Shown: positions 21,201 to 31,705 of the stretch, piece by piece | How positions within the stretch are numbered: position 1 is the first letter of the stretch | Layout of the letters: each line of letters begins with the position of its first letter | Assembly: GCA_958450365.1 (NCBI GenBank) | Contig: CAUEEP010000732.1 | Coordinates: 1,922,001 to 1,986,000, forward strand | Direction: 5' to 3' | Origin: Mesorhabditis belari | Taxonomy: Eukaryota > Nematoda > Chromadorea > Rhabditida > Rhabditidae | Length of the DNA: 64,000 bases | Notes under the pieces: model-generated | Databases searched by the model: none | Told to the model about the DNA's origin: nothing | The model's input: only the letters and a program-made list of their open reading frames with translations | Program-made: the position numbers and the translations under genes

Positions 21201-22351
21201 AAGTAAATGTTTTTTGATTGTGGGACCCCCCACCCCTTTTTCATTGGCAATCCAACTTTAAGCTCAAATTTCTTGGTGTTCGGCTGTTCAATTGAAATGC
21301 TTTTTATACCAATCAATAGAGAAAGACTTGGCGCATCTAATGATATCAAGAATATATAAATTGAACACCCCAACACCAAGATATTTGAGCTTAAAGTTAG
21401 ATTGCCAATGGCATGCCAAAGCCCATGTTTTTGAAGATATTCAGCTGATTAACTGAATATTCTCAAAAAATAGACAAAAAGAAAACAAAGTTTGTATTAA
21501 AGCAAATGTTTTTTGATTGTGGGACCCCCCACCCCTTTGCCATTGGCAATCCAACTTTAAGCTCAAATTTCTTGATGTTCAGCTGTTCAATTGAAATGCT
21601 TTTATACCAATCGATAGAGAAAGACTTGGCGCATCTAATCATACCAAGAATATCTAAATTGGCTGACCCAACATCAAGAAATTTGAGCTTAAAGTTAGAT
21701 TGCTAATGGGAAAAGCGAAGGGCGCGGATCAAATGCCCAATAACCATTTTGTCAAGCAAATGTTTTTTTGCAATTAAAATTCTAGTTGAATATTTAGGGG
21801 TGGCTATTTTGCGCTAAATTTCACCAAACTCGATCTTTTACACAACTCGCCATAACTTTCTTCTAAATTAGCCAATATTTATGATTTTGGTGTCATTTTG
21901 TAGAGCTCAACAAGTGCAACAAAATGACACCAAAATCATAAAGATTTGCCCACTTAGAAGGAAAGTTTGGCGAGTTGCGCAAAAGGGCCAGTTGAGTCAA
22001 AGATCCAGTTGCGCAAAAGGGCCAGTTGCGCAAAAATAGCCACCCCTAAATATTTTACATTTTTTAGAGCATCACCACAAGTATATAAAAGTCATTTTTC
22101 TGTCTGAATGCCGCTTTAACGCTAAACTTTCGAACTTTTAGATCACTTCTCTCGGCGTTGAATGGTCGTTAAACTCACTTCCCTCTCTACAATTCATTTC
22201 ACTTCGTGGCTCTTCTCCAAGTGCTCAAAAATGCGTGACCCCAATCGGGAGTGGGATTTTTGTCGAGCGTGATCCTTTACCGGTTCAATTCCCCACTCCA
22301 CCACCTGCACCAACGTCTTGGCCTCCATCAACCGTTATGATCAGCTCTTAG
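15233..22351 (+). CDS. F-box / leucine-rich-repeat protein, nine exons
   Basis: Exons 15233-15413, 16764-16923, 17301-17373, 17437-17556, 17642-17772, 20070-20216, 20264-20419, 20505-20604 and 22142-22351 (stop TAG) join in frame to give 425 residues. Residues about 3-45 form an F-box (IFSHLDPIDLSRCERVNKEF), expected to bind SKP1 and bring substrates to an SCF ubiquitin ligase. Residues about 110-370 hold degenerate leucine-rich repeats (for example LKSLDLSNSRL, LIHLNIDACFRL, IATLDLSKC), the likely substrate-binding part. The C-terminus is Pro-rich (FPTPPPAPTSWPPS). Small introns are 47-85 nt, whereas introns 1, 5 and 8 (about 1.35, 2.3 and 1.5 kb) are swollen by foldback elements and MITEs. 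Exon 3 has an alternative upstream acceptor at 17284 that is also open but breaks the phase to exon 4. AATAAA lies at 22484. Looks intact. Confidence 0.85.
15429..16238. mobile_element. Composite inverted-repeat element in F-box intron 1
   Basis: The ends are TAGAGTGTGTTCCTCG and its complement; the left end starts 15 nt past the exon 1 donor. Inside is a direct repeat of about 150 bp (about 15505-15660 and 15998-16137, sharing GTTTAACTGATTTGGTGGGG) separated by family D MITE 15697-15998. Another GAGGAACACACTCTAC lies at 16598. Confidence 0.7.
15697..15998. mobile_element. Foldback MITE family D, copy 1
   Basis: The ends are GGGGGTGGGACAAATGCG and its complement, with long internal complementarity. 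It matches the copy at 49218-49629. Confidence 0.8.
17878..18150. mobile_element. MITE family A, copy 2 (complete)
   Basis: The ends are TTACCGTAAATACTGTAATA and its complement, with an internal hairpin around the GAATTTCAG centre. It lies in intron 5 of the F-box gene. Confidence 0.85.
18241..19688. mobile_element. Mariner-like non-autonomous element with nested insertions
   Basis: The outer ends are TTAGGTACATGCATAAG and its complement, with about 60-bp inverted repeats and flanking TA on both sides, as in mariner/Tc1 insertions. No transposase is left. Inside are a large foldback (18312-19067) and a second TTAGG-ended element (about 19075-19608, TTAGGTTGATGCATAAG against a CTTATGCAACC end). 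All lie in intron 5 of the F-box gene. Confidence 0.75.
18312..19067. repeat. Large foldback with about 270-bp arms
   Basis: 18312-18581 and 18798-19067 are near-perfect inverted copies (for example GGATAACTATATATCAATTC against GAATTGATATATAGTTATCC), separated by about 216 bp. A transcript across intron 5 would contain a very long hairpin. Confidence 0.85.
20698..21720. repeat. Foldback family E cluster in F-box intron 8
   Basis: Three about 170-bp palindromic units are at 20895-21065, 21240-21413 and 21541-21710. Each runs from ATTGGCAATCCAACTTTAAG through a CTTTCTCTATCGATTGGT centre to the complement. The left flank 20698-20895 is repeated at 24656-24855, and 21090-21235 recurs inverted at about 25260-25400. 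Confidence 0.85.
21791..22052. mobile_element. MITE family F
   Basis: Perfect end repeats TATTTAGGGGTGGCTATTTT / complement, about 260 bp, with a central inverted pair around ATGATTTTGGTGTCATTTTG. It lies in intron 8 of the F-box gene, about 90 bp before exon 9. Confidence 0.8.
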
Positions 22352-22483
22352 TCTCTATCTACCTCTATCTACCTCTATCCACCTCTATCTACCGTCTTCT
22401 ATCGGTCTTCTATCGGTTATCTACCTATCTTGCTCAGTTTTTTTTTTAATTCTCTAGTCAAAAATTTGATTTTTATGATTTTC

Positions 22484-22489
22484 AATAAA
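22484..22489 (+). promoter_or_regulatory. Polyadenylation signal AATAAA of the F-box gene
   Basis: The first AATAAA after the stop at 22351, giving a 3' UTR of about 150 nt. Confidence 0.6.
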
Positions 22490-22499
22490 GATTTCTATC

Positions 22500-23382
22500 C
22501 CTGAAATGGTAAAAACTCGAAATTTTATACATTTTCCCAAAAATAACCACCACCTTCTCTTGAAAGCAGCTGATTTTTTTTTGAGAAATTAATTGAGTAA
22601 CCTTTCTTGGAAAGCTTATAAAAAAAATTGACCATGAGAAAATTTAGAAATACTGAAATATTGGCCAACAATGATTTACACCTGGATACACTTGCAAAGA
22701 CTGCAATACACTTGCAATACACTTGCAAAATGGAGAAAGATCTGGGGTTTTTTTCGGTGACAAAGCACTAGTTCGCTAAATGAATTGGTAAAGTTTTAAG
22801 TAAAAAAGAAGCTGAACACTTTGTAGCTTTTTGGGTAATTGAAATGAGATTTGATTTCAAATTTGAAATCAATTTGAAATCAATTTGAAATTAAAATCTT
22901 TCTTTCAGTTGGCAAGAGTTTTTATGAAAATTCGTTTAAAAACTAAATTCTTTGTGCACCTAACTAGCACAAATGACTTGGATTTGACTCCCGGCCATTC
23001 TTCATGGCTTTTGTTTGGGTTGACCTCGTTAGTCATGGCTTTAGACCTCTTAATCTTAATCTGGCTAGCTATGATCTTGCTCTGGTCAAGCCTCAAAAAC
23101 TTTAGCACATGCAGTTACTTACTAAAGATCGCAGCTACACTATAGCTTTGAACACTAACAAAGGAAGGTCAGCTGGATGTGTTGGCCAAATCATATAAGC
23201 CATTCGACGCAGAACTTTCCGCATCGAGAATATCGTTATATTGAGAGTCGATTGTACTTTGAAAGCTTACAAGAGAAGAACAACTGAATGTGCTGGTCAA
23301 ATCACAAAAGCCATTGGACGCAGAATTTTACGCTGATCATAATGCTGCTTCTCTCTTTTCCTACGTAAGAATTTGAAAGAAT
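22500..23382. other. Intergenic; repeated block seen also at 2.2 kb
   Basis: About 23140-23220 and 23255-23345 are direct repeats (GGTCAAATCACA..AGCCATT..ACGCAGAATTT). A third relative is at about 2170-2260. No supported gene. Confidence 0.5.
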
Positions 23383-23984
23383 TTGAACTTATTAACAGAT
23401 TTTATTTTTAAACGATTCGAAACGGCAGCGTTTTTTCTTTTTTTTCGTCTGCGGACCAAGCCCTTTTTTGACATTTTTGACTCCGAAGCAGTTTATCCAG
23501 ATGGTTGGAAAGATTTAAGAGAGTCTCCTACACCATTTATTTTTGATGAAGAACGATTTGGATTTGACTTCAGTACTTTTCAAGATCCTATCCATTATTA
23601 TTCTTATTTTATCGACGACAAATTAATCAATATGTTAGTAGGCGAATCTAATAAACAAGAAAAAAGGAAAACAAACTGGCAGGATTTCGATGCAAAATCT
23701 TTCAAGCTCTTCCTGGCTCTGTATCTTCAAATGGGAATCGTCAAATTACCGAGGATTCGTGACTACGTAGCAGGCCTGGATTAGGAGGATTTTCCCACAT
23801 GTCCCACATTATGTCAAGAGCAAAATTTGAATCTATTCTTCGAAACTTGCGTTTTTGTGATAATGAACTGGATCCTGCAGGAGATTGGCTTTATAAGATT
23901 AGAGCTATTATGGAACATTTCAATGCAAAACCAGAGGCTGCATTGATTCCGGGTAAATATGACACGTCTTTTTTGCCCACTTAA
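23383..23984 (+). pseudogene. piggyBac-like transposase relic (N-terminal part)
   Basis: Two adjoining reading frames (23383-23784 and 23799-23984) give a protein similar to the N-terminal half of piggyBac-type transposases: a region with HYYSYFIDDKLINMLVGESN, LQMGIVKLPRIRDY, then MSRAKFESILRNLRFCDN and LYKIRAIMEHFNAK. These are recognisable pre-catalytic segments of the DDE_Tnp_1_7 family. The catalytic DDD core is missing; the frame ends before the first expected Asp. A frameshift or stop at 23782-23799 and the truncation make it inactive. It lies between the two direct copies of the family E flank (20.7 and 24.66 kb). No TTAA-flanked ends were found. Confidence 0.75.
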
Positions 23985-24074
23985 TTTGTAGATCTGTTAC
24001 AATTGGAATATACATGTAATGCTGAAAAACAGCAAAAAAAACCAATTACTTGAATGAAAATAGCTCAATTAGCG

Positions 24075-24156
24075 CTGCAGCGAATAATCGCTGCAGCGGT
24101 CCGTTCCTGAGTTTTTGCTGCAGCGATTATTCGCTGCAAAAGTTTCGAATGGGTTA
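24075..24156. repeat. Inverted repeat with CGCTGCAGCG core
   Basis: CGCTGCAGCGAATAATCGCT and CAGCGATTATTCGCTGCA form a stable hairpin over about 80 bp. Confidence 0.7.
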
Positions 24157-24655
24157 AGGTTATTTACTTATTTATTGAAAAATTTATTGAAATAACTTGA
24201 TATAATGATTTGTTTGTAAAATCTTGATTGATTTGTTTTGGATTTATTTGTTTAACAATACTTTTAATCTAACAATTTCAAGCAAGCGATGCAATGCTGA
24301 ATTGTAAGCCATTTTTTTTTGTTCTTCATAGCAATTCTTCATAGTTGATTCAAATTCTTAAATAAGGCTTATAATTTTAGGTTTCTTATTTATTTTAGGT
24401 TTATTTCTCTCTAGATTCTTATCCAAAAAGTCATTTACATATTTGCATGACCAATTGATGAGTTGAAAAGCTGGAAAAGCTTTTCAGCTATATCTTTTTG
24501 ATTGCAAAAAGTTTTTGATATGAATTTTTATGGATGAGTTGAACGGGTTCATTCTTTTCATAATTGAAAGGCGCTTTGAAAGGCTAAATGCCACAAAATG
24601 GGTTGAAAATGGGGAGAAAAATGGGTGGGAAATTGGATGAAATTTGTCTTTCGTT

Positions 24656-25260
24656 GATCTATTAAAAGAGCATTTTTTTTACATAAAAAATGACTCAAAT
24701 CAGATTCCTGTAGTGCTTTTTACAGACAGTTTTTTCTCTTCTACACGAAAATGACAAAAGAAACTATCAAAAGTTTGACACTTTTCGAGAAAAATGCACT
24801 TTTATGCTCAATTTAGACGGTTATCGGACATTTGAAACGCTCCGCCGCTTTTGCTATTGACAATCTAATTTTAAGGTCAAATATCTTAATTTCTTGGTGT
24901 TGGGTTATGCAATTTATATATTCTTGGTATCATTGGATGCGCTAAGTCTTTCTCTATCGATTGATATAAAAACTATTTAAACTGAACAGCTGAACATCAA
25001 GAAATTTGAGTTTAAAGTTGGACTGCCAATGGCAAAAGGGGCGGAGCGCGTATAAAAGGTTTGTCGCCTCCCCCCTTGCCATTGGCAATCTAACTTTAAG
25101 CTCAAATATCTTGGTGTTGGGCTATTCAATTTATATATTCTTGGTATCATCGGATGCGCCAAGTCTTTCTCTATCAATTGGTATAAAAACTATTTAAACT
25201 GAACAGCTGAACATCAAGAAATTTGAGCTTAAAGTTGGATTTTCAATGGCAAAAGGCGCG
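24656..25260. repeat. Foldback family E, two more units
   Basis: Units at 24855-25033 and 25078-25250. The left flank 24656-24855 is a close copy of 20698-20895. Confidence 0.85.
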
Positions 25261-25717
25261 GGGCGTCCCAGAATAAAAAACGTTTACTTTAATATAAACT
25301 TTGTTTTCTTTTCGCCAACTTTTGAGGATATTCAGTAAATCAGCTGAATATCTTTAAAAACATGGACTTTCGCAGAGTATTTAAACGATCAGCCGCTCTT
25401 TAAATGATTGTGAGACATTTGATATGTTTCAAAAACCTTTATCAAAAAAAAAGCTTTATTATTACTCATATGATTGGTAAAGTTCAAAACAAAGTACCTT
25501 GAAAACCTTTTGAAAAAACAAAGTACCGTATTTTCTTGAAACGAATCAAGAAAGATTTTCATTTTTCACAAGTAAAACATTTATTGGTTGGCTGCTGCTT
25601 GACAAAATAGTTATCGAGCATTTGATCCGCGCTTCGCTCCTTAGCTCCTTCGCTTTTCCCATTGACAATCCAACTTTAAGCTCAAATTTCTTGGTGTTGT
25701 GGTGGTCAATTTATAGT
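25261..25717. repeat. Family E associated arm, inverted relative to 32.1-32.3 kb
   Basis: 25431-25657 is the inverted copy of about 32101-32322 (shared TTGGTTGGCTGCTGCTTGAC). It runs into a truncated family E unit at 25658-25717. Confidence 0.8.
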
Positions 25718-26240
25718 TTCCTGATACACAAAATGGATTGGAAATGGGAAAAGTGGGGACAAAAATGGGGCTGGTAAATTGGATGAAATTTGTCATTTGC
25801 AGGGGAAAACTTTGCTTTAAATTTAGAATTTTTTGGAAAAGAAATCACATCATTTCTGAAAGAAAATCCTGAAAAAGACGTGGTCAACGTGCTTTGAGTG
25901 GCTCTAAAAATAAATCCGCACAAAGGAACGAGTTTAGAGATCGATTTTCGGGAGGCTAAATTTGGAAATGAAAAGGTTTTGCGTGTGTTTGAAGGTTTAA
26001 AATTAGAAATTTGGACTGAATCCAAGAACTCCAAGAATTCCAAGAATTCCAAGAGATTTTAAGTTTAGATTTAAGCCTTTTGATTGGTTTTCTCAACATT
26101 TCCATCATTTTTATTTGTTTTCTAAACTTTGAGAGTACTGAAAGATTAAAAATTGATTAAAATTGATTATTCTCTGAACTTTTTCTGTACGTTTGACTCG
26201 GGTATTTGACTTTTGACTTGAGAATTTGACTCAGCACTTG
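25718..26240. other. Intergenic, no supported gene
   Basis: An AAGAATTCC triplication lies at 26020-26052. The minus-strand open frame here has no splice or start support. Confidence 0.35.
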
Positions 26241-26242
26241 TT

Positions 26243-26570
26243 CCCATAGCTCTAGATGTCTCAGGAATTGTTCCCATAGCTCTAGATGATTCTAGATGAT
26301 TCTAGATGATTCTAGATGATTCTGGATGATTCTAGATGATTCTAGATCATTCTAGATGATTCTAGATCATTCTAGATCATTCTAGATCATTCTAGATCAT
26401 TCTAGATGATTCTAGATCATTCTAGATCATTCTAGATCATTCTAGATCATTCTAGATGATTCTAGATCATTCTAGATCATTCTAGATCATTCTAGATCAT
26501 TCTAGATCATTCTAGATCATTCTAGATCATTCTAGATCATTCTAGATCATTCTAGATCATTCTAGACCTC
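26243..26570. repeat. 10-bp minisatellite TTCTAGATCA
   Basis: About 30 copies of TTCTAGATSA with TGA/TCA variants. Each unit has a TTC and a GAT five bases apart, resembling a degenerate heat-shock element phase. Confidence 0.95.
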
Positions 26571-27350
26571 AGAAGCTCGAAAATCTTCTGAAGAGTCCCG
26601 AATGGAAAGTCCAAGAAAATTCCAGCTTTCAATGTGCTCTAGAAATCTTTTGTTTTTAAATTTCGAGTTTCCTCTTTAAGCTAAAAGACTTATTTTTGTT
26701 TAGAAACTCGATTCGAATCAAATTCCATTAAGTAAGTAACAAAGGAAAGGATTTGGAAAGGATTTTCATCTAAAAATAAACTTTAGTTCATTTTTAGAGT
26801 TCGTGATGAGCTAAAAAGGAAAAAGGAAACAAAATTTGTCGTCACTTTTTGAAGGAAGTTCCCCGAAATGGACACTAGCATGTCACTGGGAAAAGAAAGA
26901 AGGGAAATTTGGCTTGTGATACGGAAAACACGTCTAGTTTAATCCTTTTTCAGATAAATTACCACTTTTTGAAAAGGTTGAAGATTCACTTTTAGCAACT
27001 AATCTCTTTTTTTTCAATGAAAGCTTTATTGGGGTTTTTTTGGGTTTTTGAAAACATGTAGCTTATATTTTGTAAGCTTTCTCTTATTTAGTGCTTCTCA
27101 AAGTGATCAAGAATACCTAAAGAGTATAAAAAAGTGTTATCGTTGTTATTTCACTATCTCAAATTCCACTAGAAATCTCTTCAGAAACTTGGGGACCTCA
27201 GAGACCTCAGAGACTTCAGAGACCCATTTCTTGATGAAATGGGACACTTTGCAAGTCAAAAAAAGCTTATTCTAAGTTTTTGAAAGGTTAACTTCTAGAA
27301 GAATTTTAACTGACTTTATTACTTTACTTACTTTATTAATCCAGAAGCTT
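26571..27350. other. Intergenic, no supported gene
   Basis: AT-rich. A short CAGAGACCT triplication lies at 27195-27220. Confidence 0.4.
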
Positions 27351-27660
27351 TACCAAGCCTGAGCCTGAGCCTGAGCCGAGCCTGAGTCGAGCCTGAGCCT
27401 GGGCTTGAACCAAGCCTGAGCCGAGCCTGAGTCGAGCCTGAGCCGAGCCTGAGCCTGAGTCGAGCCTGAGCCTGGGCTTGAGCCGAGCCTGAGTCGAGCC
27501 TGAGCCGAGCCTGAGCCTGAGTCGAGCCTGAGCCTGGGCTTGAGCCGAGCCTGAGCCGAGCCTGAGTCTGAGCCTGAGCTTGAGTAGAGCCTGAGCCAAG
27601 CCTGAGCCTGAGCCTGAGTCGAGCCTGAGCCTGAGTCGAGCCTGAGCCTGAGCCTGAGCC
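27351..27660. repeat. GAGCCTGAGTC minisatellite
   Basis: Units of 6 and 11 bp (GAGCCT, GAGTCGAGCCT) in a higher-order pattern of about 60-70 bp ending CCTGGGCTTGA. It is open in a minus-strand frame only through periodicity. Confidence 0.95.
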
Positions 27661-28427
27661 TTTTAAAAGTAACTTATTTCAAATCTCATCTAAACAAGAG
27701 TTCAAATTTGTCTTCAGATTACGGTAGAGCTTCAACTCAAATCTTCTTTTTCCACTTCTCAAATCTTTCACAAAGGTCAGAGCTTTTCTGAGTCACAGGT
27801 CAGAGGTTTTCTGAGTGCAATTTCACGGTTCATCAACACATATACTAACAAAAAGCTTCCTAAACCCATAGCTACAAAACGTAGGCGTTTTCCCCCTTTA
27901 GTCCCATTCTTTCAATCACATGCTGACTGCATTCTTGGAAGTAGATTGCAAGGGTAACTTATATTTCATAGCAAAACCAGAAACTACTGGTACGTCACGA
28001 AAGTGCAAGGGAATGACTGCAATGACGCATTCGTGGCATTGAATTGAGTTGAGTGCCGCGTGATGGGTGTGGGTGTAGCGCATTTCTATGCTCTGACATC
28101 TATCTTTTTATCCTTTTTGCACAAAGTTCTGTTTCTATCCTTGCCCTAATTGCCTTCTTCCACCCTCGCTTTGACCTCACAGAGTCATCCCTGAAAAAGA
28201 CTTTTCATCGTTTTTAGAAGCCTTGCAAGCAAAAATAGTTTCGTCAAAAGTCAAAAGTCACGTCAGAAGTTCGCTTCCTTATCTTGAGCTTTGTTCAATG
28301 GCATTACGTAGGCGTTAATTTTACTTTACTCTATCATACTCTTACTTGTTTAAAAGATAGTAAGATAGCAGCTTTAAACTTTAGAAAAAAAAGACCTTAA
28401 CTCTTTTTGGAGTTTAAAATAGATTTG
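27661..28427. other. Intergenic, no supported gene
   Basis: Nothing recognised beyond short AT-rich simple sequence. Confidence 0.4.
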
Positions 28428-28540
28428 GATCTGGGATTGAACTCTTGATCTCTCAACTAAGATGATCTGGGATTGAACTCTTGACCTCTCAACTAAGAAA
28501 CAGAGCTTTTAGCCACTCAGCCACTCGGCTATGATGTTGT
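28428..28540 (-). pseudogene. tRNA-Ser/Leu-like pseudogene with duplicated 3' part
   Basis: The minus strand has an A box (GCCGAGTGGCTGAGTGGCTA) and two copies of the B-box end (AGTTCAATCCCAGATC). The partial duplication and missing acceptor pairing argue against function. Confidence 0.5.
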
Positions 28541-28635
28541 TTGTTATGAAGCTGAGCTAAATGTATTCCAATTTTATGATTCCAATTGCCAAATGATTAA
28601 ACGCATGATTTACAATAACCCGTTAGTTGACTAGC

Positions 28636-28708
28636 TTTCGTTTGGCACAATCGTTTAGCACAATCGTTTGGCACAATCGTTTGGCACAATCGTTTGGCAC
28701 AATCGTTT
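28636..28708. repeat. 14-bp tandem CGTTTGGCACAAT
   Basis: Five imperfect copies. Confidence 0.9.
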
Positions 28709-28815
28709 GAAGAGAACCGTGTCGCTTTCGATAAACTTCGCTCAAATATTCAAATTGTTTGGTCAAAAGCCTGTCTAATCCATTAGAATAACTTTAATAA
28801 CTCCTTTATCCTTAC

Positions 28816-28965
28816 AAATTTATCTATGCCTCTGGAGTCCTCTGGAGTCCTCTTGAACCCTCGACTGGAGTCCTCTTGAATCCGGTTAGACCTTCCCAGG
28901 CTCTAACCACTAACCACTGAGCTACCCAATACTTTAATTTGCCAAGAGGAAGAAGAAATAAGACG
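28816..28965 (-). mobile_element. tRNA-derived SINE-like copy 1
   Basis: On the minus strand a CTTCCTCTTGGCAAATTAAA leader is followed by an A-box region (TAGCTCAGTGGTTAG) and a B-box-like GGTTCAAGAGGAC. The same order and flanks recur at 36.3, 41.5 and 46.1 kb. Confidence 0.5.
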
Positions 28966-29185
28966 TAAGCATCCAATTTACGGTATTTTTGAGTGCTTGC
29001 ATTCAGTTTACCTCGTAATCGCCTCGTAATCGGATTCGAATCCAATATGAATCCAATATGAACCCAATCCATGATTCGAATATGAATCCAGGCCAAAAAG
29101 AACTTGATTTATTATTAACATTTTTATTATTAACAAATTATTAACATTTTTATGCAAAATTTCAAAAAAGCAAAAAACTTGACTT

Positions 29186-29275
29186 TGACGGGACTCGAAC
29201 TTGTGAAAGAAGACGGCCAGCAGTTTTGAATACCAACCCCTTATCCACTAGACCACTCAAGCAACCGTGTCGCCT
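29186..29275 (-). pseudogene. tRNA-like sequence
   Basis: The minus strand has GAGTGGTCTAGTGGATAAGG (A box), an insert and AAGTTCGAGTCCCGTC (B box). No consistent acceptor stem; decayed. Confidence 0.5.
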
Positions 29276-30108
29276 TGACGAAAAACGCCTTTGTTCTCTA
29301 ATTTTAAAATTTTCCTTGTTTTTTTTCTAATTTAGAATCAAAATTTGTATTGAAAATTACAAAGATTATAACTTTATCAGATCTAAAGCTTTATAGCTGA
29401 ATTTTTCAAAATATTTTCTTCTGAATCTCTTCTATAAGCCCACAAAATTTGGGCACATTTCTATGAAACTTACAGCCGATAGCAAGCAGGAAAGCAAGCA
29501 GCAATCCAGTTGACTATTGTGAGCGTGCTAGAGAATGTGTTTCCTTTTCTGAGCACAATTTGGCCTCTATAAGTACAGTAGATTGGAAATGAAGCAAAAT
29601 TTCCAATCGTCCAAACAATCGTCTTTTTTTAGACATAGAAATCGCTTGTTTACCCGAAATTTGCAAGCTATTTCTTTCTCAGTATTGCCTTTTCTGAATC
29701 TCTTTCTGAATATCTCCTCATCACAAACTCTTCTCGCAGAAATCTCATTTCTATTTAAATCTGCATTATGCCCACAGTGTTCCAATCAATTAATTTTTAA
29801 AAAAAAGAAAGAAAAAGTGAATAACAATAGATTAAGAGAAGATTGTAATCTGTGGATTAGAAGACACGTGGTGGAATGATTTTAAAGTGGCAAACACATG
29901 TCCAAATTATGTTAATCCGTAAAGCTTTTTGAATAGAAATGATTCGTTTTTGAATAGAAATGATTTGAAGTAAAAAAAATGAATAGTTTTTTAGTTTTAA
30001 TCACTAATCCAGATAGATTTTTGTTTAATAGACTTCTACTAATACTTTTATTAGTTTCCTTTTAAGTACAAGATCTTTGACACAACCTTTTTCACAAATC
30101 GTAAAGAA
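29276..30108. other. Intergenic, no supported gene
   Basis: AT-rich. The open frame at 29583-29879 has no splice or homology support. Confidence 0.35.
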
Positions 30109-30383
30109 TTACCGTAAATACTGTAATAGTACCCCACCCCCCTCGTACAGTCGCGTAGTCTTTCATTCATTTTTTAGTCTTTCATTCATTTTTTCAAAGC
30201 GCCCGTGCTTTCAAAAAATGCGTCTTTGGTATCAAAAAATAGCTGAAATTCAGGGCTATTTTTTGATATTTAAACGCGCATTGTAGCATAAACCAGTGTC
30301 GAGAAAAACTCGTTCAAAGCTAGACTACGCAACGCTCCGCACCGTCATTATGGGGGTGGCGTACTATTACAGTATTTACGGTA
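30109..30383. mobile_element. MITE family A, copy 3 (complete, inverted)
   Basis: The ends are TTACCGTAAATACTGTAATA and its complement. The internal palindrome is in the opposite orientation to the other copies. Confidence 0.85.
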
Positions 30384-30904
30384 GGTGAATTGGAAAGAGT
30401 GTATTTCAAATTTTTTCACCAAAATACAATAGAAAGATCTCGTACTTTAGTTGAAATTTTAAAATGAGTAGAAGATAATTTTGAAATTGATTGACAATCG
30501 TTTTCAAACGGTTCTTTTATGATCAGATCAGCTTTGATTGTCTTTGATCACAAAAACGCTTCTTTAGCGCACTTAATTCTTCATTTTACTCGAAGAAGAG
30601 ACAAGCATTGTGTCGAATTATGAGAATCTTTGCAACAAGAAATCTTTTCATATCGCTTTTGAATACTTTCACACATCATTTCCCTAATCCAGCTGATTTT
30701 CTTTAAAATATAGCTTTTTTTCAGTACTTTTTCTGAAAAATCACATAGTATTAGACGGAAATCTAGAATTTTGAAACAAAAATTTCCTTTACTTGAATGG
30801 GTTTTCATTTCCTCAAACTATTTAATCACCAAAATGTTTTACACATTCGTGATAATGGCATTTTTCAGTGTACAGTCGTGTAGTCACTGTTTTAATGATA
30901 ATTT
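30384..30904. other. Intergenic, no supported gene
   Basis: A piece of foldback family I is at about 30545-30600. Nothing else. Confidence 0.4.
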
Positions 30905-30907
30905 GAT

Positions 30908-31080
30908 GGAAATTCTAAGATAAACTAGATAAACTAGATAAACAACTAGATAAACAACTAGATAAACAACTAGATAAACTAAATAAACTACATAAACTAG
31001 ATAAACAACTAGATAAACTAAATAAACTAGATAAACTAAATAAACTAGATAAACTAAATAAACTAGATAAACTAAACTAT
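30908..31080. repeat. AGATAAACTAAATAAACT minisatellite
   Basis: Units of 9 bp (TAGATAAAC / TAAATAAAC) with occasional 3-bp insertions. Confidence 0.95.
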
Positions 31081-31700
31081 TCCTAGTCATTTAATAGTCC
31101 TGAATCTTCTCTTAAACCTTGTTAACAAGAACTTTCTACAAAAAAAAACAAAAACTCTTAAAGACTTGAGTTAACATCAAAAAACAATCATTAGGACGCA
31201 GAGGTTCAGACAGCCTTGTTAACTGAATATCTTCTATTGAACTGGTTAAAGATATTCAGTTAAACAAAGAATTTCTAAAGCCACTTTTTCTGTTTTCTCT
31301 CTTTTTTTTCATAATGATCAACTGCAATTATTCCAAATTAAAATAACACCTGTTTTTTTTGGGAAAACCATGGTGAAATGGAAACAAAGAGAAAATTGGG
31401 ACTAATGTATGGGACTAATGGGACTAATGTAAAGAAAAAACGCAAAAACTCAACTGATTCGTTGAAAGTTCATTTTCTCTGTGGAAAGCCGGAACTAATT
31501 GCCAAAAAAACGCCAAGAAATTTCAATACATGATAGGAAAGTTAATAGAAACTTTGAGAAATGTTCGCTAATGTCAAGGGGCAGATCATTTAGATCTTTG
31601 AGCTCAAAAATATCTAACAATAAGCCATCTTTGCTGTTTTCTCTCAACTTAGACAAAAAGTTGACATTTTGGCAGATTTTGGAACATTTGATACCTTTGA
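31081..31700. other. Intergenic, no supported gene
   Basis: AT-rich, with a short GGGACTAATG repeat at 31395-31430. Confidence 0.4.
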
Positions 31701-31705
31701 TATTC

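Noticed and set aside
25711..26052. 113-codon minus-strand frame
   Set aside because: Includes an AAGAATTCC tandem and part of a family E unit; no splice sites or recognisable motifs.
27336..27599. Ser/Gly/Ala/Gln repeat protein on minus strand
   Set aside because: GAGCCT minisatellite artefact.
30884..31090. Val/Tyr/Leu repeat membrane protein
   Set aside because: 9-bp tandem repeat on the minus strand.
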